NCBI GenBank assembly: GCA_029891345.1
Contig: CM056995.1
Location: forward strand, 217,996,547-218,060,546
Source: Dryococelus australis
Taxonomy: Eukaryota > Arthropoda > Insecta > Phasmatodea > Phasmatidae
Length of the DNA stretch: 64,000 bases
Direction: 5' to 3'
Below, piece by piece: positions 10,691 to 24,000 of this stretch. The translations under genes were made by a program, and so were the position numbers. The notes under the pieces are model-generated. The model searched no databases, was not told the DNA's origin, and was given only the letters and a program-made list of their open reading frames with translations. Each line of letters begins with the position of its first letter. Position 1 is the stretch's first letter.

Positions 10691-12735
10691 AGGGTGAGCT
10701 TAACAATACGTGTCTCTCTCCCATGGAGCCTGATTTTGCTCACCGTGAGGTTTGCCAAAAATCTGGATGCCAGTTATCCAGGGGTGAGTTCATAATAAAA
10801 AAAAAAGAACTAAGTAATTTAAAATGATGTCGACTTGAGGGTGAGACAGGGATGTGGTAACCTTGACTATCCCTACTCTGTGTTAAGTTGGTAGTAGTGT
10901 CTCCTGATAGGGGATGACTTGATGGGTCATCGTTCAGGGAAATAAGTGGGGAGTGGAATAGCGATCCTATGCCTTTGGACGGGTGGTGGGATTACCACCT
11001 TAATTACTTTCTCGGTGGCAGTTTGTATGGCACACGTCTTGGTACTCTGCCTTCCTATAGTATGGTGTAGAGCTGGGGATTTACTGACCGGGGTAGGCAG
11101 GGTTGCATATAAGTAACTAATGTCGTCATAACTTGGCTATGGTCAACAAACCCCTTTCCAAGTATCAAGTTCTGATTGTTGTGAAGGGATCACCGCCAGT
11201 GAGGTCGGTCGTGGTATGGGAGTAGTGATCTAGGGTGCGGTCGGCAGGGGCCTGTTATCCGGAGGGGTGTCATTCGCCGGAGAGGTAGCCGATAGTTGTA
11301 ATTTGTGGTACAGTGCACGTCGGACCTTGCGACGCAATCTACTGGGAAGGCCACCACCCTTCCTTGTCATCTGAATTTGTTACTCGGGAACAGTTATTAT
11401 TGACTCAAAATATACTCTTACTTATTGTAGGCTCACCAGTTATGACACTGGTCTCGCCTTCTCCAGCTGTCATCCAGTATTCCTGTTAGAGTGACTTTTC
11501 AGCCACTCTGAGGCTTTACCGTATAACCACGGCCAAAGTTGGTATGAGTCCATGGAGAGGAATGGGAGTCCCAGGCTTACCCAGATGCCAGAGTATGTTG
11601 TTTCAGACTAGAGATCCCATTAAGGACCCTCTGACACAAGGAAACTCAGTCCACTCACACTTATCTGACAGAGAGATTTAGGATGATATTTGAGCCAAAT
11701 TTTAACAAAGCAGCAAACTTAATTTTATATGGACAGGGAACAAGTACAATAATTAATAATGCAATAAAGTAATTATGGTTTCAATTAAAGCATTTTTATA
11801 TTCACTATTTGGAAATTATAAGTAAATCTGATTAGTACACACTGCTGAGTGATTATAGTTTCCCCTCGTGAGTTACATTTAACCAGGTGAAGGTGAATGT
11901 AGGAACTTCAAAACTAAAACACAACACTCCAACTTCCAAAATCTATGTCGTGTTTTACAGTGGTGGCTTCTGAGGGGGGACCTAGGACGTCGCGATGGCC
12001 TGCTACCATGGTGTCAGGGATGACTGTGATAGAGGGTGCAGGGTGCGGATGTAGAGGATACCTTTGGTTGAGCTGCATGAGCCTTGGGCAGGCTGCTGGA
12101 ACTGGAGAGAGAGCCTTCTTCAAGCTGTTGGGAGAGGAGGAGTCCTTCCGGACCCTAGGAGAGCTTGCTGACTAGTGTGGTCGGTGAGCCGATGAACTCT
12201 GGCAAGGGCGGTTCGACGCTCCCTTATATAGTTCCTGCTTCTGCTTCGTGGATGTCCAAGGGGTTCGGTGGTTGTAAGCCTCTTGACACAGGGGTTGATT
12301 ATCTCTGGTAACGGGTGGTGTAGCGTATTTTCTTATCGCCCGCGATTGAGGCTGATGACAGTTTTACCTCCTCGGCTCGAGGCTCTGCATCTACATCACT
12401 GGGCGCAGGGGTACTGCGATCTTGTGGGTATCTTTACAACTTCTTTATCTAAGTTGGCGGATCAGCAGCTCGGCGGTGTGAAAAAAACCTTGGGTTGAGG
12501 GGGTGATGACTGCATGTCGGAGATCGAGCAGACAGTACAATTTTTATAATTTACTCTTTTAATTATAATTGTGACCGTGGTTGTCCAGGCTTGTGAAATC
12601 AACTCTATCGGCACATGAATTTAGTATGCCACTGTTGTGACTTGCCCCGAGCTCTATATCTCTCGTTGATGGTGTGAAGTCGCCCGTAGAGCGCGCAGGC
12701 GAGCTGCGCAGCAGTTTTTTCCGTTTTATCCTGCA
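10690..12735 (-). mobile_element. Fossil long-LTR Gypsy-like element, LTR copy (- orientation, divergent)
   Basis: Read on the - strand this has the same architecture as the LTR at 59.69-61.80 kb: a head with 'gcgcgctctacgggcgact' near 12680, a TATATAA box near 12225, a tandem-rich mid-section near 12060-12130, and a 'ggttcgattaccc' phrase near 10690, equivalent to 'gggttcgactcccgcc' in the other copies. Sequence identity to the other copies is low, so it is either a separate subfamily or an old copy. No internal coding parts were recognised beside it. It is a broken fossil. Confidence 0.5.
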
Positions 12736-14435
12736 TAATTAACTATTTTTAACTTGAACTTAAAAGTGTAACTGCACTTTTTTTCATCCACTATAAACTT
12801 TCCTTCGTATACTACTGTATCATGCTCATGCAAGAAAATCTATTAGGAGTGCAGAAACAGTGTAGTTAGCTATGCTGTAAAGCAGGTGTCGTTTGTTGGT
12901 CACCTTCTATTTTCTTTTATCCGTGACACTCAAACGCATGGCGATAGACATACAAAATATTCACTCATGACCCTTTCTCTCCTCCTCGCATTCCTGGGAC
13001 ACCTTCCCCTTCCCTTTCACTCCTAGCATAAACGTCACTCACCACATACTCATCCAGTTATTGACCAGACTTGTTGCTATGCCGCGATGGCCAGGCGAGA
13101 TAACTAGGCTATGTGCAGAAAGTGTAGATTGGTGAAACCCCAAAGGGAGGGGGTAGAATAGTTACTCCCTTTGTTCCGTTATGTGTCACGTGTGGGCAGT
13201 CTTTCCTTCAGGCGCTGTGCAGCATGCTCATTTCATATTGCAACTGCTGCAAATTTTGACAGATTTTTGCAGTTATTTTTTTACTGTCTCACAGAATGTC
13301 ACTAGTAGCAACACTGCAACTCGTGTATTTTGTCGCTGTGGACTCACAAACGTATTTTAATTCAGTTTTTATTGCAATTTATTGAATTTTTTTGTATTTT
13401 TTCATCAATTTTTATGATTTTTTTGACGGTTCTTGAGAATGGCCTCGCAAAATCGATGCCTCATTATATCCAGTACTCGTAAATTCGGGGCTCTACTGAA
13501 CTAAATTAGTATCCTCGTTCATCATCACAAAGCCAACTACAAATCACAGTCTTAGTTATTTCATCGACCTAAAAAAATGTTCATCTGTGTTATAACTACG
13601 TATTAACTTTTGTGTCATCACCAAAATTTTTGTTGGAATTACCATTTAAAAGTAATAAAAATATATGTTATCTGTGAGTTTCGACCTGAACAAGCTCCTA
13701 TCGATTCGGGTCAATATATTGATTTTTACTACAACTATAGTCTTTCTATCTTGTGTGGGTGACAACAGTGTGTTTTGGCTTGAATGAGTATATTCCCAGG
13801 ATCACATGCGTTAACCCTTGCTTCAACAAAGGCAATTGGGATGCTGCTAGTGTACAGGAATTGTGGTTCTCAGGGTTGCAGCAAAACATACATTTTATTT
13901 CCTTGGAAGGAAAATAACAAGTGATCTATGTCGGTAAGAGCATCTTTCGGGAAGCTAAACTATGCAATGCCGGTCAGAGGTGACCGGTGCTGAACTAACA
14001 ATGAGGGTAGTTTAAGTTAGCGCTGTGAGAACAACTTATAACTAGCTATCACTGGATCATATTGTTGCCCAGAGTGGGGGGGGGGGGGGGCGCTGTGTCT
14101 AGTGCGTAGATGATGGAATGGTGTAACTGGCACATTGCTAGGTTGATTAAGCAGGGGGAGGTGGGGGGCAAAAAGCATAGCTCTCTAGGCAAAAGTACTC
14201 ATTCTAGATGCATATTTACGGTGGGCCGGTGAATAAAACAATCTACCATATATATAGAACATACATTCTAAATGGTATACAGTACAATCTCACATGGTGG
14301 GGTTAAAGCAATTCAAACTTCAAGAACTCAAAAAGCAATGCTATGCATAGGGATGAGCTGACGTCATTAAACCACCATTGTTGAACAAGTGTCGTGTCGA
14401 TTCGCTCGTCCCCTCTTAGCTACGACGTAAGTTCA
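12736..14435. other. Intron sequence, nothing recognised except a G run
   Basis: Mixed AT-rich sequence with no recognisable gene or element. A 15-G run lies at 14076-14090. Short phrases at 13435-13500 resemble transposon ends, but no matching partner end was found. Confidence 0.45.
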
Positions 14436-15062
14436 TCGAGGGAAATGAGAACGAATTCCCCTTGGAAGGACTTGGGATTGTACCGTCAACGGCAAAAGGT
14501 CTCTCTCAACTGGCACTGTCTAAACAAGATGAGATTGGAGCTTATCCCTGAGGAGAGATGGAAAAGATTCTCCCAGGAAAATTTCACTTTTTTGCTCGGT
14601 TATAAACGCTTCAGCAGAATGGAGTGAGTTCGTCCAGTTTTCCCTTTCTCTTTTTGGGGGAATGCTCCCATACCTGCGAGAGATGCTTGCTTGCCTACGC
14701 AAGTCGCCGCTACCCCTCTCGACTTAACTCCATCTGCACAGGATGAACTTAAGCTCATTCCTGAGGAGAGATGGAAGCAAATTCCTCCCTGTTTGGATGT
14801 GAACAGCATCTACGCAGGTGCAATATGCCTTCCTCTCCGTTAGTCACCCTTCACAGGAAAATTAACAGACTAACATCCTTGAGCGGAAATGGAACCGATT
14901 CCCCTGTGACTGACATTTTGAATATCCTTGCAGGACAATCAATGTTCGTCTCGACTAATGCTTGCTAGGCAGCATGAGACAGAAGCAAATTCCCCTGATC
15001 CATACGTGGACAATCATCCTTCCTCTTGGCCAATCACCTCAGAGGGATGGAAGGGGCGGAAA
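14436..15062 (+). repeat. Degenerate tandem repeat, period roughly 90-115 bp
   Basis: The phrase 'gagNNNaNatggaaNcNattccccctg' recurs in diverged form at about 14438, 14551, 14764, 14881 and 14970. The gap between 14551 and 14764 is about two periods, with a worn unit between. Each unit also carries a 'gactaac/gacttaac' phrase and a 'tcctcg/ccctctc' phrase. It resembles an old satellite remnant. Short frames crossing it are not convincing genes. Confidence 0.5.
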
Positions 15063-16650
15063 AGGAAATTCCATTGAGAGAATGTAGTACTGTCCTCTCA
15101 ACAGCACTTGTGTAGCGCTTCCTATTCTGTGCGTTCTGCTCGGTATGATGCCTTTCTCGTGTCTAAACTTGACCTTGCTTCGAAGTAATCAGTTGAGTGG
15201 TGAAGGTCGTCGATACTTGCAGGTGGCTGCTAAACTCTCTTTTGTTCCGTTTTTTTACAAACTGTGTTGACAGCAGACATACTTTATCTCTCTTAGATAC
15301 GTGCAAACTAAATCCTATCTCATTCTTTGCTTCCAGGAAAAAATGAAAATGTGTAGAATCCTGACGGTGCCAGGCAGTGTTGTCTTTTATTTGTTTGCTT
15401 CTCAGATTACAGTTTATTTTCTTGTCTCTTCTTTTTTTCCACATCTGCTTTTTTAACATGTTGGGAAACCTGACCAATGTGCCATGGACCTCTTTCATTA
15501 AAGCATGCATTCACAGACTACTTTAATGTTTTATTATCTCACAATTAAAAACACAGATAAGCTGTAGCAGGCAGTGTGACTGTATGCAGAATTGTTATGG
15601 CTCGTATATGAGTTCTTTTACAGCTTATCCTACAACGACAATAAAACTTGCCACATTTAAACTGCACTCCTCAGTTGTGTATAATACACTGCTGTGGCCG
15701 TCTACATGGGGGAGAAATCTGAGCTCTACCCAAGCTCCCTAGTTTCACACAGCAGGTGAAATACATGGATGTTAAAAAAGCAAGCTAAAGGGGAGTGAAC
15801 TGAGTGCTTCCAGACTCAGCCCACCTCTAAGGGAGTGGAGTGAAGTGGTGGGAATAGACAAAATGTGCACATCATCACTACAGCAAAAGGTATAGGCTTA
15901 GAAGAAGAAAACATGGCACTCAAGGAAATATACATAATATGTCTTTTTTCTCGCAACTTTTCTTTCTTTCTGTCAGCAAGTCTCTGGACTGCTAATGAAA
16001 TGTTTCAAGACATTTAAATTATTTTGAATTATTTACATGAACATTGGCATTTTTAAGAAAGTGACTTTTACACTTGCCAATATATTCTCAAGCAAAAACA
16101 ATTGAAGTGATACTTCTACGCTAGTGAAGGGCTGCAGTTATAGCAAAAATGGTTTGACTTGACATATCGCAAGAGTTATCATAGGTTTGGTAGAACTCAG
16201 GATAAACTGAGGTGTGCGGTATGTAAAGTCTCAAAAAAATTTTCCAACACACCAACCTGTGGCATTTCTCTCTCTCTTCTTCTGTATCCACAACACTATA
16301 TACACTGGTGTCACATGGCTTATACACACGTGGAGTCTTTGGTTCCATGGACAGCTTCTGCATTACATGTTACAGGTTACATGGCTCCATAGTGCACATA
16401 GCTATATACAACACGCTTACTATTTACAGGCTGCTCTTGAAGTGAGTTGCGCAATCATGGATTGTAGGTATAGCAAAGCTACAAACAGGCACATCTGCCC
16501 CCCGCTTCATCTTGACAGGAAAATGAGATTAAGAAACTACTTGGGATTGTGCAACTTGATGATATTGACATGTACAGTCAACTAATGCAGCTTTTAGAGT
16601 TGGCATACTTGAGGCTCAGGTACTCACTGCTGTGATGAAGTGGCCTTCTT
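15062..16650. other. Intron sequence, nothing recognised
   Basis: No repeat family, exon or RNA gene found. The only longer frames (for example 15163-15510 on the - strand) are low-complexity and lack domain signals. Confidence 0.45.
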
Positions 16651-18840
16651 ACTGGATTCTCCCCACTTTTTTGGAGATGCGTAGGGTGGGTTCAGCCAGC
16701 GAAAGCGGCTGGGTGGCCGCCATGGAGTTTCCTTGTACTACAGGTCTGGTCGTACCTGTGCTCGACAGGCATGGGGTGGTTTGACTCATCTCTGAGCTTT
16801 GTCCGACATGCAGTGGTCCTCTTCTCGTGCTGCCTTCTTTGTAGATTCCTGGGGTGGGTTATTGAGGTTGTTCCCTCCCTGGTTTAGCACTGGTCATACT
16901 GGGACCAGAGCCATTGTTAAGTGGAGTGGCTCTGGCCCATTGATGCTCCTAATAGATGGAGCTGCCTGATGTGGGCGGGGGCTGGTTGTGGCTGCAGTGC
17001 CCCTCCAACTGTTGTCTGGGCGGCTGGCGTACTGCTTACTGTGGGTCTCCCTTGGCAGGAGGCTGCGTGTTCTAACTTCAACTGGCCTGTTGCTGTGTCC
17101 GCAGGTTCTTCTCCATGTCCTTGTAGAAGTCATTCGGGACTAGTCTCTGCAAGCACTGCTTCCTTGAAGGTGGTCTGGACCTGGGTTGCTGTTGGAGTCT
17201 CCTCTGGAATTCCATCATGTCCATGTTGATGGTTCACAGGATCTTCTTCGGGATTGTTTGGTGACCTGCAATTAGAAAGCAGAACAGAGCTTACTGTTTT
17301 AAACACTGGGTTAACTACATTATTTTTTAATAAATCTCCTGAGGTACAAGCCTTGGGGTTGACCTGTACTCCTTTGTTGTTGTGTCTGTGGTATAGGCGC
17401 GGCATTGGGTGCCGTTGGCAGCTGGAAGACGGCAGCTTCTGCGTTGAGCATGGACTGAGCAGCTAGCACATTCGCACAATCAAAGGTGGTCGCAGCGACA
17501 GGTTCGAGTTGTTTGAAGTTATAGCTGGCATTCCTGCTGGGGAAGATGGGGTCTCGGTGCTGGTGACTACCACAGCATCCGGCATGTTAGGTTCCTGGCT
17601 GAGGTGGCTTGGGGGAGCTAGAGGTGCTGGCGTAGCTGTCGAGATGAAGGCTCTGGTGGCGCTGTCAGTCTGATGGAGCTGGTGGCCGAAGTTCCCTTGG
17701 TGCCGGTGATTAGTCGGGTGTGCTGGTGGCCTTGGTCACGATGTAACGGGCTTTGCCAGGACACTTCGGTGGTGTTCAGGGTCCATCTTCGAGGGTGCTG
17801 GGTGAACTTCTGGCAGAATGTTGAAGGGGTGGATGGTATCGTCCATTCTGATATTACGCTTCTCGGCTTAGGGAAGCTCCTCCCTATCGGTGCTGAGTAG
17901 TGGCTGGTTGTTATTAACTACTCTACGCCGTCTGTTTTTGTAGTTTGCGACGTTCATGCTTCTTGGTGGGAGGGGGGTTCAGCGATTTCCGTTACATCAT
18001 CCGGCATATCAGAGTGCAGCGAAGTGATGAAACACTGGGCAGGTTCCGAGGTTGAGTCGGGTAAGTTCGCATCTGGCCCCTGGTAGCCTTCCGAATTCTT
18101 CCTCTGCGGTCTTCTGTTCAGTATACATTTTCCTGGCATCCTATCACCTTGTATGGGCCTTCCCATTTTCTCTCCAGTCCGGCACTGAATTGGGTATTAC
18201 CACGACTTGGGGTGACTGCAAAGCAGGATGGTTTTGCCCATTCCAAAGATGCTAATTCCAGTGCGTGGCTGAGGAGGGTACTTCCTGGTGATGTACGCCT
18301 TTTGCCATTTACAGGATCTTTCGGCGTGCTTCAGGGCACCGTGACATAACACTTCTGGGTGTGGACGGTCCCTGGACGGGTGCTCCCACTGCCATTCTCC
18401 CGGGCATCAAAGAGTTTGTCCTAATAGCAACTGACTAGGACTGGAGTCAATGACCTCATTAGTGTGTCTGTGCATTTCAAAAAAGTTTCTGGATAGATGG
18501 CGGTACCAGTGGCGTTGGTCGTCTTCCAACTGGAGGCAAACCATTTTTGAGCTCTTGGTTGCATCGTTAAATTGGGTTGGCTTGGAGATTGTAGGGTGTC
18601 GTCTGCCATTGTCCGTCAATGTGCTCTGTGGATACCCCCAATGTGAGAAGATCTCCTGATCGAACTTGTTGATGATGTGACGAGTCTCTTTGCTGGGTAG
18701 CGGAAACGCCTCGGTCCAACGAGAGAACAAGTCCGTGATGAACAGCAGTTATCTGTTTTCTTTCGTGCTGCAGAGATGTGGTCCCATTAAGTCAGCTGCT
18801 ACCTGGATCCACGGCGTGTGTGGTTTGTGAGGTTTGGCCA
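16650..18840 (-). mobile_element. Fossil Gypsy-like element, pol 3' part and downstream region
   Basis: A GC-richer block on the - strand. Its 5' part (about 18840 down to 18400) holds an integrase catalytic-core remnant. Beyond it (18.4 down to 16.7 kb) is Pro/Thr-rich coding-like sequence without an identifiable domain. An LTR of the long-LTR family sits immediately to the right (18850-19655) in the same orientation. The element is broken and strongly shortened: gag, protease, RT and RNase H were not recognised. It is an old copy. Confidence 0.7.
18407..18830 (-). pseudogene. Fossil retroelement integrase core remnant
   Basis: On the - strand the block shows landmarks of the Gypsy-type integrase core. 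DLMGP contains the first acidic residue, FSRWTEAFPLPSKETRHI is the strand-helix segment typical of Gypsy integrases, and LTDNG marks the second acidic residue. The later segment SPSQLLLGQ resembles the conserved end of the core. It is a broken fossil, adjacent to an LTR. Confidence 0.8.
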
Positions 18841-18849
18841 TGAGTGCGC

Positions 18850-19655
18850 TTGGCAGGGTAGTCCTTATGAGGACCTGCTACCGCGAAGTCAAGGATTCTG
18901 ACTGGGGTAAAACGAGTACAGACTATAGGGCGTTGGGTTACCTCTGGAGTCGAGCCATCCTTCCAGTCAGCTGATGCAGTTTTGGATGAGCTTTCTTCAA
19001 GCTGCAAGGATGGTGCTGCCTTCTCAAGCTGCAGAAGAGATTGGAGCCGTATTGCAGGCTGTTGGAGAGTTTGAAGTCATGTTGCAGGCTGAGGAGAGGA
19101 GAGAAGTCTTCACAAACCAGTGAGTGCTCACTGACCTACACGACCGGTTAGCCCGGTGTCTCTGCCTGGGTGTGCTCTTGGACTTCCTTATATAGTGGAA
19201 AATCTCGTGGTCAGCAATCTTTTGGGGGTGCGGAGTATAGTAGCCTTCCAGCGCAGGGGTAGGTTTACAAGGGTTGTGGCTGCGCCGCTCTTTTCTTATC
19301 TCCCTGCTTGGAGGCGACGACAAATTTAAACACCTCATCCTGAGGCTGGCGGTATGTGACGTCACAGGGCAGCAGAGGTGCTACGATCTCGTGGTGGTCG
19401 CTGGAACTTCTTCCACCTCTAAAATCAGGGTAGTGGTTCGTCAAATATATTTTATTTATTTGACAGGGTAGTAATTACATGCTGGGTTCTGGCTGGGCCG
19501 TATATTTCATGATTAATTTTGTTAATCATATTTACATCCGAGGCTGCCCAACGCGTGGAGTCCCTTTTGTCGTCACGTTAAAGTATTTTGGCCATTGTTT
19601 ATGACTTTCCCCGTAGAGTGCACGAGTGTGCTGCGCAGCATGTTGGCATGCGTCA
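18850..19655 (-). mobile_element. Fossil long-LTR family, partial LTR (- orientation)
   Basis: It aligns on the - strand with the 59.69 kb LTR: head TGACGCATGCC ending at 19655, the phrase 'gactccacgcgttgg' near 19550, a shared block around 19310-19340 (cctccaagcagggagataag on the - strand), a TATATAA near 19190, 'gccgggctaaccggtcg' near 19150, and a 'ccccagtcagaatccttgac' phrase near 18905. Only the U3/R half is present. It is adjacent to the integrase remnant, with the rest of the element lost. Confidence 0.75.
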
Positions 19656-19974
19656 AGCTGTGTTTTTACATAATTTTTTTTCAGTACTTATGTATACATA
19701 CAGTGAAACCATTTTTTTTGCACTTATCAAGGAACCTGCTAAAAATGTTTTAAAATGCAGGAAAGTGTGAAAAGAGGGGAATTTATGCTGTATAAGGTTT
19801 GCATGGGACCAGGGAAAAGAGGTGTGAAATACAGGAAAATGTAAACTCTGGGAGTGTAAAAAAGGCATTCTACGGTACATACTAGTTTGTATTTTTAAGG
19901 TAATACATTCCAGCTAATTTTATATACTCAATTTTCTGTGTTTAGTTATATGTCACTGGCAAGTAGCATTTTAG

Positions 19975-20879
19975 TAGGGGTGTGCGAATATTATAAAATG
20001 TGAATATTCCAGCAAATAAATAGTGGTTTCAATTCATATTCAAAACAAAATTCGGTATTTGAACTTTTCAAATATGAAAAATTTCCTGATATTTTGGATT
20101 GTTTTCAACTACAGTACTGTCACAGAGGAAAGAAAGTATTTTCTTAAATGCAACTTAATGGCTTGTTTGGTTATTCTTAGCATTGCTAATAAGAAAGAAT
20201 ATAAAACTCTGAAAATGTGTAGGTCAGGATGCCACCAACATGCTTTTAACAACATTGAAATGTAAAAAACTTTAAATTCATGATGTGAGCATATCATATA
20301 TGTACAAATAATTACCTGAAAATTAAGTTTGTATAGTATTATGTGCATTTATTTTCATTGCAAGATAAAATTAACCTTATAAAGCTCAACTGTGCAATGT
20401 TACACATAAACAAAAATAATTCAGCAATCATAGCAGCTGCAGCATTGTATAATGTGTAGAAACTAAACAATACAAAAAATACGGACAATTGCAAATTGGC
20501 CAGAGTCCATAGTAAACCAAAGCAGTACTACTAATTATTAAGTGGAAGTATTTTCTAAAGTCCTCCATATTAAATGGTAAGTAACTGCTGACATTAAAAA
20601 ATATGTTGCACTTTTATATACGTAGCATTTTTAATTAGTTCTTTAATTTAAACTTGTAATGATTTTGGTAGTGTTTATTTTCATGAACAAGTTATAAAAA
20701 ATATGTGTGTATTAAACGTATTTCAAACAAATTTGCACCAGATGTTGACTCGCAGATTGACAACATCAAAGTTCCAAAATATTTGCAAATTATTTGGTAC
20801 GGTATTGACAAATGTTTATAAATTCTGTATATTATTCATATTCAAATTGCAATAAAAAAGTGATATTCGCACAGCCTTA
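19975..20879. mobile_element. Non-autonomous hAT-like DNA transposon, 905 bp
   Basis: Ends are 18-bp inverted repeats: taggggtgtgcgaatatt at 19975 and gatattcgcacagcctta ending at 20879, matching at 15 of 18 positions. The 8 bases outside each end (cattttag / atttttag) match at 6 positions, consistent with a worn 8-bp hAT target duplication. The inside is AT-rich and encodes no transposase. This end sequence is a common style for arthropod hAT elements. Confidence 0.75.
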
Positions 20880-23800
20880 ATTTTTAGGTTGATTCATTAT
20901 AATCAAAACCAAAGTACTACTGCTAAGTTTAAATCCAAAGTCTGTATTGTTGTAAATAGTTCCTTCAGGGTGCTCACATAAAAAAATCAAGAGATTTTCT
21001 AAAAAGTGGTTTCTTTTATATAGCAATTTTTGTTGAATACCATTATTTCCAATTTTTTCTCCCTGTAGATTATGAGTGTTTACGTGTAACTAACAGATAT
21101 TCCTATCAAATGTTATGATGAATATGTAACATTATCTTTGTTGCATTGGTAATTAACTTCTTTTATCATAGTATGAGTAGTGAGTAAATCTCCTACAGGA
21201 CAAAGACTGGTAGTGTACCTACTTGGTCTTGAGTACAGACTTTTGCATTTTTATTTAGCAATGTATATTATATTTATTTTTAGGCATGCGTTAGGCAGAT
21301 GTTCAGGAAAGTAATACTTATGGTATTTGTAGAATATATGATAATTTTTTTTTCGTTAGCTGTGACAACATTGAAATGAAATAGTGCCATGCTTGTTTCT
21401 GTAAATCTTTAATTTCTGCTTCAGAAAAGTTTTTTTTTGGAAAAGCTTACTGAACACTATGTTCATTGGCCAGGCTTGTAAAATAATTATCTCAAAATAA
21501 GCTAGCAATAAACTTAGTTTTGTACCTTTGGCGCTACTACTATCTTGGCATTTTAAACAAAATGGAAAATGATGCACTGCCTCTTCTAGTTAAGTTTTGA
21601 TTTTAAAAATGCTTTTTGTTGCACCGGTCTAGTAGCCACTGTTCAAATCCATGTTAAGCAATGCTTCATAAATGCAGGCAGTTATGCAGTACATGAGACA
21701 GTATACTGGTAATGCACAATATGTAAATGCAATGTATTTCAATCTGTGTTGCACAGCATGATTTTGTAAAGAGCCTTTGCTATACAATATTGCTGCCTGC
21801 AGTATTCTCTGAAATTAACTGTGAACATGTGATAATTTTTGGTGTGAACATGTGATAATTTTTAGGTGGTAGAATAGAAAAATGGCTTATGGCGTGTCAA
21901 CTCAGAATTTCTGTTTTTCTTTTTTTTCTTTATAACAACTACAGACAGTCAACTGTCAACACTATGACCCTGGGAGTAACAACCCTCTCAATATGACCCT
22001 TTTTTAGGCAACTGTGAAAATGTTGAAATTTCATTAGATAATTAACAAATTTTAAGGAAATGGGCCTAAAAATAAATTGGTTGCATTTATTTTGGTCACT
22101 TAGTGTTGTGATTTTCTTCACCAACTGTACAGCTGGAAAGGAGAATTATTTTTAAAAAAATAGACACCACTTGAGTTTTTTTTTTGTGTGTGAAGGATTT
22201 GGGCAATGTGTGGGGCAAAAAATTTATTTAGAATTACAACAACATAAAACACTATAGTATACTAATTTGTTTTATAAAGCTCTTTTTTGACAATGTGGTA
22301 CTAGGCATTCAGTATCCCTAACTTGGATAGCACAAAGGTGCCACTAAACTTCTTTCATAGATAGGAAATAGCAAAAGTTAAAAATATGGTCATGATGCAG
22401 CAAAAGGAATAGGAAAATTAGGATTATTTTCCTGCATCTCATGGATGTGGAGTAAATCAATATTTACAATCCAGGAGAGCCCAAAACTGTAGTGTTGAAT
22501 ACATATTACCATCAAAATTGGCATACAAATGGGACTGCAGATAAGTCTATGATACAATGCCCTACAAGGTGTGTTCCAATTAAAATTATTCCTCAAAACT
22601 GCAAATGTGAACACAAATTACAGACAAACTTAGCATAAAAATGGGACCTCAAATCGACACAAGAAGAGACGTTTTGTTTGCAGTTTTCCTATAAAATAAG
22701 GTGTTATGATCTATTTCATTTAAGTACAGACAGTTACAGAAAAGTAGCAGGCCACAATGTATCCTTCGGCCACAGCTGTTTTGCCTAAGAAGAAAACCAG
22801 TGTTTGTAAACAAATGCTACAAGTCCAATGCACACATGTTTTTCAATTTCTCCTTTTGTTTTATTTCATGGCAGGCACTGAAAGATTGACGTTAGCTAAT
22901 TTCAGTCCATTACTAAAAGTAGGATGTTATAGCTAGCGCTCTACTTTTTTCTTTAACGTCCTTCGTGAGACGATACTGCTTTGCGTTTTGAATTGCATAT
23001 TGTTTTTATGGAGCAGTGGAAAATTTTGCTCATATGGAAGTAATATTAAAATTATTATAATTTGAAAAGTGTTATCTTCACTAAAAAAATTATATATGAT
23101 AAATATTTTGCTGTTCGTACAGATACAAGCAATATAATTTACTCTGTCGATCAACATTTTTAGCAAAGTTAACCTCACACTTGTTGATTTTTTTTAATAA
23201 TTTTTTTTTTCTTATGCTACAAAAAAGTTAGAGAGGTTGTTTTTTTTGCTATGTGCATTTTTAACATTCTAATAATGGTTTTAAAATATATTATTTTCAA
23301 AACACTGTGTGTAATCCTAATCACAATTCCTGAATACATGCTCTTGTATGTCAGTACTTGGACAGTTACTTAATTCAAAAATCGCATTTGCCTGCCACTT
23401 ATGAAAAATAATCTATTTGCATAATCATTCAGTAAATATAACTTTGTCTGTTTCTTGAAAGCAACAACTTTTTTTGAACCTTTTCAAGGCAGTTACAGAA
23501 AATGGGGGGACTATGTTATTTTACGAAGCATTTTACGTGTGTAGATAATATTACCTTAAGAAGAGACACTGAAAAGCCACCTACAATCAACTATACAGTA
23601 TACCCTCAATATGACTATATAGGGGATTGTTTGTCTGTTAATTGCCGATTATGTATTATTGCAGATGGAAATGCTTTCAGTTATTTGGTGTATAAAAGTA
23701 ATCTTAAAAAACTAGCATAGTAACACAGCAACTGCAATGTAACAAAAATATATCAGTTATGCAGTGAATACATAAAAATTAAATTAATACCTTCTCAAGA

Positions 23801-24000
23801 CAATATTTTTTGTGTATATCTGTGTTGCTTCACTTATGAGTATACTGTGTTTATCTTTTTTGCTGGTAGAGACACTAAACCTAACACCTTGCATTGCAGA
23901 CAGAAATAGAGGGTTGCCTGCTATCCCATTTTCCAAGCGTGCAAGTGCATATACACATGCCCACATGCACATATGTGTAGGGGATACGCACAAACACACA
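20880..24000. other. AT-rich intron, little recognised
   Basis: Long AT-rich stretch without a gene. One exact tandem duplication of about 22 bp (tgtgaacatgtgataattttt) lies at 21820-21864. Short CA-rich phrases occur near 23950-24000, just before the LTR fragment. No exons or transposon ends were identified. Confidence 0.5.
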
